A stretch of 25,400 nucleotides of DNA, taken from assembly GCA_034002905.1 (NCBI GenBank), contig JAVEZQ010000018.1, forward strand, positions 1 to 25,400. The letters run 5' to 3'. The DNA is from UBA8914 sp034002905. Lineage in GTDB: Bacteria > Pseudomonadota > Alphaproteobacteria > UBA9219. Positions 21,274 through 25,400 of this stretch are shown here, piece by piece. A program made the translations under genes and the position numbers. Below the pieces are notes generated by a model. The model had not been told where the DNA came from, did no database searches, and worked only from the letters and a program-made list of their open reading frames with translations. How positions within the stretch are numbered: the stretch's first letter is position 1; the number at the start of each line of letters is the position of its first letter.

Positions 21274-23322
21274 TTACTTGATGTGTTCAAAATGGGCGAA
21301 GGCTTCTGGTTTTTCGAGGCGCATGTAAATCTGTGCGCATTGCCGGACATAGGCATAGCCGAGCATGGCCGCAACGCCAAACAACCACGGCACGTCACGG
21401 CGGGGCATGGCCACAAGTTCGGCGGGCGAGAGGCTGGCTAGATGTTTTTGCTGTGTTGCCGCTGAAACAATAGGACGTGGAATGTTCAACCCCATATCTG
21501 TGTCGGCGAGCCAATTACCAAACAGCATGGCCTCCTCTGCGGTGGGATGAATGACAAGGCGTTCGGCCAGATACCGCATTTGAAGCTTCCACCCCGTATC
21601 GGTGTAGTCTCTTTTGAGCGGGTTTGTTTCTTTGTGTGCGAGATAGGCTTGTGCAAAGGAAAGGATGCCTTTTTGCACATGAGCGATTTCTTCTTTTTGG
21701 CGCATCGGTATGCTGTTGTCGTCAAAAAGGGGTTCGCCCTTGTCATCATAATCTTCAACACTGCCATAAGAAGGCATGCAAGAGAGTTCAATAACCTCTG
21801 GGCAGCGACAGAACCCGCTGGCAAAGGCATTTGGGTTGCCATTTTGCGCAAGAAAGCCTTCGACAATGCCACCGGCTTCTTGTGTGATGCGCGAAACATG
21901 CGCAGTAACCAAATAAAAACCGTGCGTGGTCACGGGGATCTTTTCAATGGTGAAAATACGCTGGATAGCGCGCTGGATCGTTGCGGCGTAGCCGAGGTCC
22001 ATTAAGTAAAGTTTTTCGTCGTCAAGCGCTCCGATCGCGCCCAGATATTTTAGGAACCGGTCACGCCGTGTCTTGCTCTTTTCATAGAGCTGGTCGGCGA
22101 AGGGAGAGGACAAGATCATCCGCGTCATAGCAAGCGGGGTAAGCGCCTCAAGCGTTGCATTGGGATCGCCCAGTGTACGCGTTTGGTCTTGATCAAACCC
22201 CAGCTGAAGCATCAGCATGCCGAGCGTCCAATGCCCACGCCTTGTCAAAAAATCCTGTAAGAAGGCTGGGTGTTCAGGCGAAAAACTTGCCAGAGCAGCG
22301 GCAAGGCGTGACGTTGCGAGCGTTGAAACGGGAAGTTCGGGGGCATGCATCTTGACGAGTTGTGTTAAGAGTTCTCCCTCTCGGAGCAGGCCGTAAAGCA
22401 TCGGCACTTTGGCGTGTTTGGCTTTTGCAGCTGTCCATGCGCTAAAGCCATTGAGAAGGGGGCCCACCATGCGCTTGCCATAAAGCACATAGTCATTTTC
22501 ATGGGGTTCATTGGCGGCGCGTCGGCGCAGCCACGTCATGCCGTCATCACCATATTTGCCGTAGCACAAGGAACGTTCGCGCCATTCGCGGGGTTGTTCG
22601 TCTGTGAGCATGTCTTCAAGCGTGGGATCGTCGACAAGGTCAACGAAATGAAGGCCCAGATTCCGTGCTGTGCTGCGATCACTGACGGGATTGTCGCCAA
22701 TGAAAAGAATTTGGTCTGGCTGCAACTTGAAATGATCGCACATTTTTTGCAACAAGCCATCCTGCTTGTTGATGCGATAATCACTCGATACAAACCAATC
22801 TTCGATTTTATCGGGAATATAGGGGCAGGCGTGGCGTACAAGATCAATGACGCGCTCTTGCTGCATATACATATTGGAAATCATACAGATGGGCGTACCC
22901 ATCTGGTTTGCTAGTTCGATGAGTGTGACAACATCGGGATTCGCAAAGATCAGTTCTTTTTCGCAGTCGATTTCCATGCCTGTCATAGCGGCTTTGCCCA
23001 ACGAGACGATGTGGGGCGGGAACAGCTCGTAGATTTCCTCAAGCCGGACTTCGCGATCGTCATTTTCGCGTTGGCGAGTCCCGCGTGCGGCATACTCTGT
23101 CTGATACCGGATGGCAGCAAAGCTTTCGGGTGTCTGCCCGTTCATCAAAAGACCACTTTGCTGCAACTTTTGGCCCATGAAGAGAAAAACATCAAAAGGC
23201 TTGGGAACGCGTCGGATCAAAAGCGTGTCGAACACGTCGACAGCGAGCAGCTTGACGGGGAGCGTTTGAAGCTGTTGTGCAGCCGTCTTTATTCTCAGAT
23301 CCTGAAACGCAGGCAAAGACAT
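21274..23322 (-). CDS. Large HAD-superfamily protein (COG5610-like)
   Basis: This 682-residue protein starts with a HAD fold. Motif I is AVDVFDTLL (27-35) with predicted nucleophile Asp29; the +2 position, usually the acid/base Asp in phosphatases, is Phe31, as in the dehalogenase-like and polysaccharide-associated branch. SNMYM is motif II-like, NKQDGLLQKM supplies the motif III Lys, and FIGDNPVSD is motif IV. The following 400 residues are an unassigned helical region with LMDLGYAATIQRAIQRIF, reminiscent of COG5610-type proteins encoded with glycan-synthesis genes. No glycosyltransferase gene is adjacent. ATG 23322 (MSLPAFQDLRIK) has GGAGAT upstream. The cytoplasmic HAD role is likely; the substrate is unknown. 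Confidence 0.82.
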   Translation of the reverse strand: MSLPAFQDLRIKTAAQQLQTLPVKLLAVDVFDTLLIRRVPKPFDVFLFMGQKLQQSGLLMNGQTPESFAAIRYQTEYAARGTRQRENDDREVRLEEIYELFPPHIVSLGKAAMTGMEIDCEKELIFANPDVVTLIELANQMGTPICMISNMYMQQERVIDLVRHACPYIPDKIEDWFVSSDYRINKQDGLLQKMCDHFKLQPDQILFIGDNPVSDRSTARNLGLHFVDLVDDPTLEDMLTDEQPREWRERSLCYGKYGDDGMTWLRRRAANEPHENDYVLYGKRMVGPLLNGFSAWTAAKAKHAKVPMLYGLLREGELLTQLVKMHAPELPVSTLATSRLAAALASFSPEHPAFLQDFLTRRGHWTLGMLMLQLGFDQDQTRTLGDPNATLEALTPLAMTRMILSSPFADQLYEKSKTRRDRFLKYLGAIGALDDEKLYLMDLGYAATIQRAIQRIFTIEKIPVTTHGFYLVTAHVSRITQEAGGIVEGFLAQNGNPNAFASGFCRCPEVIELSCMPSYGSVEDYDDKGEPLFDDNSIPMRQKEEIAHVQKGILSFAQAYLAHKETNPLKRDYTDTGWKLQMRYLAERLVIHPTAEEAMLFGNWLADTDMGLNIPRPIVSAATQQKHLASLSPAELVAMPRRDVPWLFGVAAMLGYAYVRQCAQIYMRLEKPEAFAHFEHIK

Positions 23323-23736
23323 AAGATATCTCCATCGGGAGTCTGGGGCAGAGGTGGGAAGAGGAAAAGAGCCCCAAAGGTCGGATTCCTTATATATGGA
23401 AAAAAACCCGATATGTCTTACATTTTTTCTTCCAGAGCGTTTATCCCCAAAAATGTGGATAACTGTGTGGATAGAGTGGGCTCACCCCGCCCTTTTCGCT
23501 GGAAATAGTGGTTGGTGAGCGCTCTGCCTAATTATTAGGCACAATTTACAACTTGTTGAGAAACAATCAAAAAATGATTCAAGCTTCATGTGGCTTGTTT
23601 AATATTGTGCCGATTTTGTCCAGATTAAGGAAAAGGCAGGTTCTTGTGCACAAAAAGGGAATCAGCTGCAGAATCTTGACTTATGAGTCAAGATCTATTT
23701 TGGTAAGCCATACCTGAAAAGGGTAAGTTCTTTTCT
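23323..23736. other. Intergenic region with DnaA-box-like sites and palindromes (candidate origin)
   Basis: No gene is supported in these 414 bp. Three DnaA-box-like 9-mers lie within 34 bp: TTATCCCCA (23441-23449), TGTGGATAA (23454-23462, exact consensus on the minus strand) and TGTGGATAG (23466-23474). A weaker TTGTGCACA is at about 23644. A 17-bp palindrome TGCCTAAT-T-ATTAGGCA is at 23525-23541, an inverted pair GGCACAAT/ATTGTGCC at 23538 and 23604, an AT-rich stretch at 23541-23610, and GANTC sites at 23576, 23659, 23671 and 23685. The last sits in an ATCTTGACT/AGTCAAGAT hairpin (23673-23694). Confidence 0.5.
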
Positions 23737-24474
23737 TTAAACGGTAATGTCCTTTCCTAAAAGATGCATACCGCTGTCAACGTTCAGAATCTGGCCGGTG
23801 ATACTCGTGTTGTCGAGCAGGAAAAAGGCAGCCTTGACGACATCGTCCACAGGGTTCTTGTGGCGCAAGGGTGTCCTGAGGATCAGTTTTTGGAAATGCT
23901 CGTCTGATTCTCTTTGGTTTTTGAGAATGGGGCCAAGGGCAAGCGCATTGAGGCGAAGAGAAGGGGCAAGCTCGAGCGCGCGCGGCGCAATCATTTCTCG
24001 GATAGAGGTCTTGCTAAGGCTATAGTGGCTCAGAAAGTCTGGCATGGGCGTATTGTCGAGAAAATAAAGAATGCTTCCTTTGGCGTCGTTGGGACATTGT
24101 GCGGCAAAAGCGCGATCCAGAATTTGCGGTGCAAGAAAATTGACTCTTTGGTGACGCGACCCATCGGGATCTTTTTCATCACGCTCAAAAAGGCACGCGG
24201 CGTGGACGATGGCTGTCACGGGGGACATCGCCGATTCATTTTTATCGTTCAAAAAGCGGGCAACCTGTTTCTCGTCGTTTAGATCCGCTTGGATTGTTTT
24301 TGTTTGCACACCGAAAGAGTGCTGTAGTTCATGCGCAAGCGCCTGAGCTTCTTTCTGTGACGTGTTGTAGTGCAGCGTGAGGTTCCATCCGTTTTGGGCA
24401 AGCCCTTGTGTGATGGCTCGCCCAATTCTTATGGAGGCTCCGGTTATAAGAGCATGTCTCGTGGGCAGCGTCAT
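23737..24474 (-). CDS. Short-chain dehydrogenase/reductase (FolM/PTR1-like)
   Basis: The 245-residue protein has the SDR fold with nucleotide motif TGASIRIGRA (11-20); the R-I-G form, in place of G-x-G-I-G, is typical of FolM and pteridine reductases and suggests NADPH use. The active-site pair is Y151-x-x-x-K155 in HYSLSKTS. The usual catalytic Ser position holds Asp140 (YFLDNT), again as in FolM/PTR1. The end GQILNVDSGMHLL is standard. Such enzymes reduce dihydromonapterin or dihydrofolate-type pterins. ATG 24474 has GAGGAAAA upstream; the extension to 24552 is not homologous. It is a single gene downstream of the DnaA-box region; no folate genes are adjacent. Confidence 0.88.
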   Translation of the reverse strand: MTLPTRHALITGASIRIGRAITQGLAQNGWNLTLHYNTSQKEAQALAHELQHSFGVQTKTIQADLNDEKQVARFLNDKNESAMSPVTAIVHAACLFERDEKDPDGSRHQRVNFLAPQILDRAFAAQCPNDAKGSILYFLDNTPMPDFLSHYSLSKTSIREMIAPRALELAPSLRLNALALGPILKNQRESDEHFQKLILRTPLRHKNPVDDVVKAAFFLLDNTSITGQILNVDSGMHLLGKDITV

Positions 24475-24686
24475 GCGGGTTTTCCTCGTCCTGTTCGTCC
24501 TGAGAGTGCGACATTTTGTGCGAAGAATACAACAGATTACGCAATACCGCACAAGTCAAATGCAAGAAGTCCGGCGATTATAACTGCGCATTGAAAGCAA
24601 TGGATGCACAAGCCCATGCTTCAACCTTCGTCGTCGAGGCTCTGGATAAAATGATTAGGTAAATCGAATGCGAAAGATGACACCCT

Positions 24687-25400
24687 TCACCACGGCCTAA
24701 AGCGCTGGTTGATGCTGAAATATTCCAATTCGATTAGGCGAATTTGTTCGGCGATGACTTCTGGTGCAAATTCTTTTGAGTCGATTTTGCTTTTCCACAT
24801 AAACATTTGTTCCTGAAGGAAGAGGGCTCTTGCCCGCGCGTCGGTTTCTTTTTTCTTTTCGCGTTTTTCTTCTGCAAGCTTGCTTTCTTCCAGAGTGCGA
24901 GCCTCAACCTTCTTTTTCTCCAGCTTTTGTCTCTTTAAATATTCTTCGCGGTAGCTTTTATCGCGACCACTCGAACTATTGCCTCGAATGCCGTTCCTTT
25001 TACCTTCAGATGGTTGAGACGACTTGAAATGTGTACGCTGAGTTTTATTCTTTTTATCTGACAAATGCATGAAGTGTGATCTTTGGCTCACGCGTTTTGA
25101 GGCATCCATTTCTTCTTCTTCTTCATCTTCAGAACCATTGGCGGGGCGCTCCCTTTTGCGTATGCTGGTTATGCCGAAGGAAAGAGTGCTTTTCTTTGCA
25201 GGTTTTTTTTTGTTAGATGAGACAGAGCGCCCACCGACACCCGAGACAAAACCTGAGGTTTCAAAAATAGGTGTCGTATTTTGTTCATCAGGTGAAGTTG
25301 GCGATAGTTTGGAACGGCCCATGAGACCACGCTTAAGCTGTAGTCCTGCAGTGATGGGGTTTTTCTGCTCACTCGCATCGTTTGACGTTTTAAAATGCAT
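24687..25400 (-). CDS. Lys/Glu-rich hypothetical protein, possibly cut by the window edge
   Basis: The frame runs to the window edge, where an ATG occupies the last three bases, so the N-terminus may be complete (237 residues) or lie outside. The N-terminal two thirds are low-complexity, rich in Ser, Lys, Gly and Asn, with an acidic run (NGSEDEEEEEMD). Residues of about 145-195 form a strongly charged helix or coiled coil (YLKRQKLEKKKVEARTLEES, then EEKREKKKETDARA). The C-terminal 40 residues look folded (MFMWKSKIDSKEF, then IRLIELEYFSINQRF). No family is recognised. It may be a nucleic-acid-associated or scaffold protein, judged on composition only. Confidence 0.55.
   Translation of the reverse strand: MHFKTSNDASEQKNPITAGLQLKRGLMGRSKLSPTSPDEQNTTPIFETSGFVSGVGGRSVSSNKKKPAKKSTLSFGITSIRKRERPANGSEDEEEEEMDASKRVSQRSHFMHLSDKKNKTQRTHFKSSQPSEGKRNGIRGNSSSGRDKSYREEYLKRQKLEKKKVEARTLEESKLAEEKREKKKETDARARALFLQEQMFMWKSKIDSKEFAPEVIAEQIRLIELEYFSINQRFRPW

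Overview
The window looks like part of an alphaproteobacterial chromosome of moderate GC. The evidence is an FtsZ with a long linker and the alphaproteobacterial C-terminal peptide, a tpiA gene divergent from a ppiD/surA-like foldase gene (an arrangement common in Alphaproteobacteria), GANTC (CcrM-type) sites clustered in key intergenic regions, and a P4-type integrase island beside tRNA-Ser. Genus cannot be fixed from sequence alone; a deep-branching, Rhodospirillales- or Micavibrio-like lineage is only a guess.

Left part (1-9.7 kb), mostly housekeeping: the 3' half of tRNA-Gly(GCC), a secreted DUF2147 protein, a small STAS protein and ftsZ on the plus strand. Then a YwqK-like hypothetical gene, rplL, rplJ and tpiA on the minus strand. 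Then the foldase gene, a small secreted protein and a two-module pentapeptide-repeat protein on the plus strand. rplJ-rplL stands alone, without rplKA or rpoBC beside it, and ftsZ stands without ftsQA. Two near-identical terminator hairpins with compensatory base changes bracket the YwqK-like gene.

Middle (9.7-14.4 kb), accessory: a run of small uncharacterised plus-strand ORFs, one apparently frameshifted. Then a cold-shock unit on the minus strand (CspA-like gene with a hairpin-rich leader, an attenuator-like hairpin, then a RhlE-type DEAD-box helicase). Then a small basic protein and a Lys/Ala-rich histone-like protein.

14.70-20.13 kb is a compact integrated element, about 5.4 kb, in the 3' end of tRNA-Ser(TGA). 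It carries a P4-type integrase, an AlpA-type regulator/excisionase, a zinc-ribbon/Toprim primase, a RepA-like AAA ATPase, a protein with a TubC_N-like docking domain, a GTPNK-motif phage-type protein, and one oppositely oriented membrane-anchored gene at the distal end. The distal end carries a near-copy of the tRNA 3' end followed by what looks like the displaced tRNA terminator, and both ends share short direct repeats. It has replication and integration genes but no recognisable virion structural genes, so it resembles a phage satellite or small integrative element.

Right part (20.2-25.4 kb): a hairpin cluster upstream of tRNA-Ser, a CBU_0592-like membrane protein, a YjhX-family toxin-like gene with a strongly self-complementary leader, a large HAD-superfamily protein, an intergenic region with three DnaA-box-like sites, palindromes and GANTC sites (a candidate replication origin or DnaA-controlled region), a FolM/PTR1-like SDR, and a Lys-rich hypothetical gene reaching the window edge.
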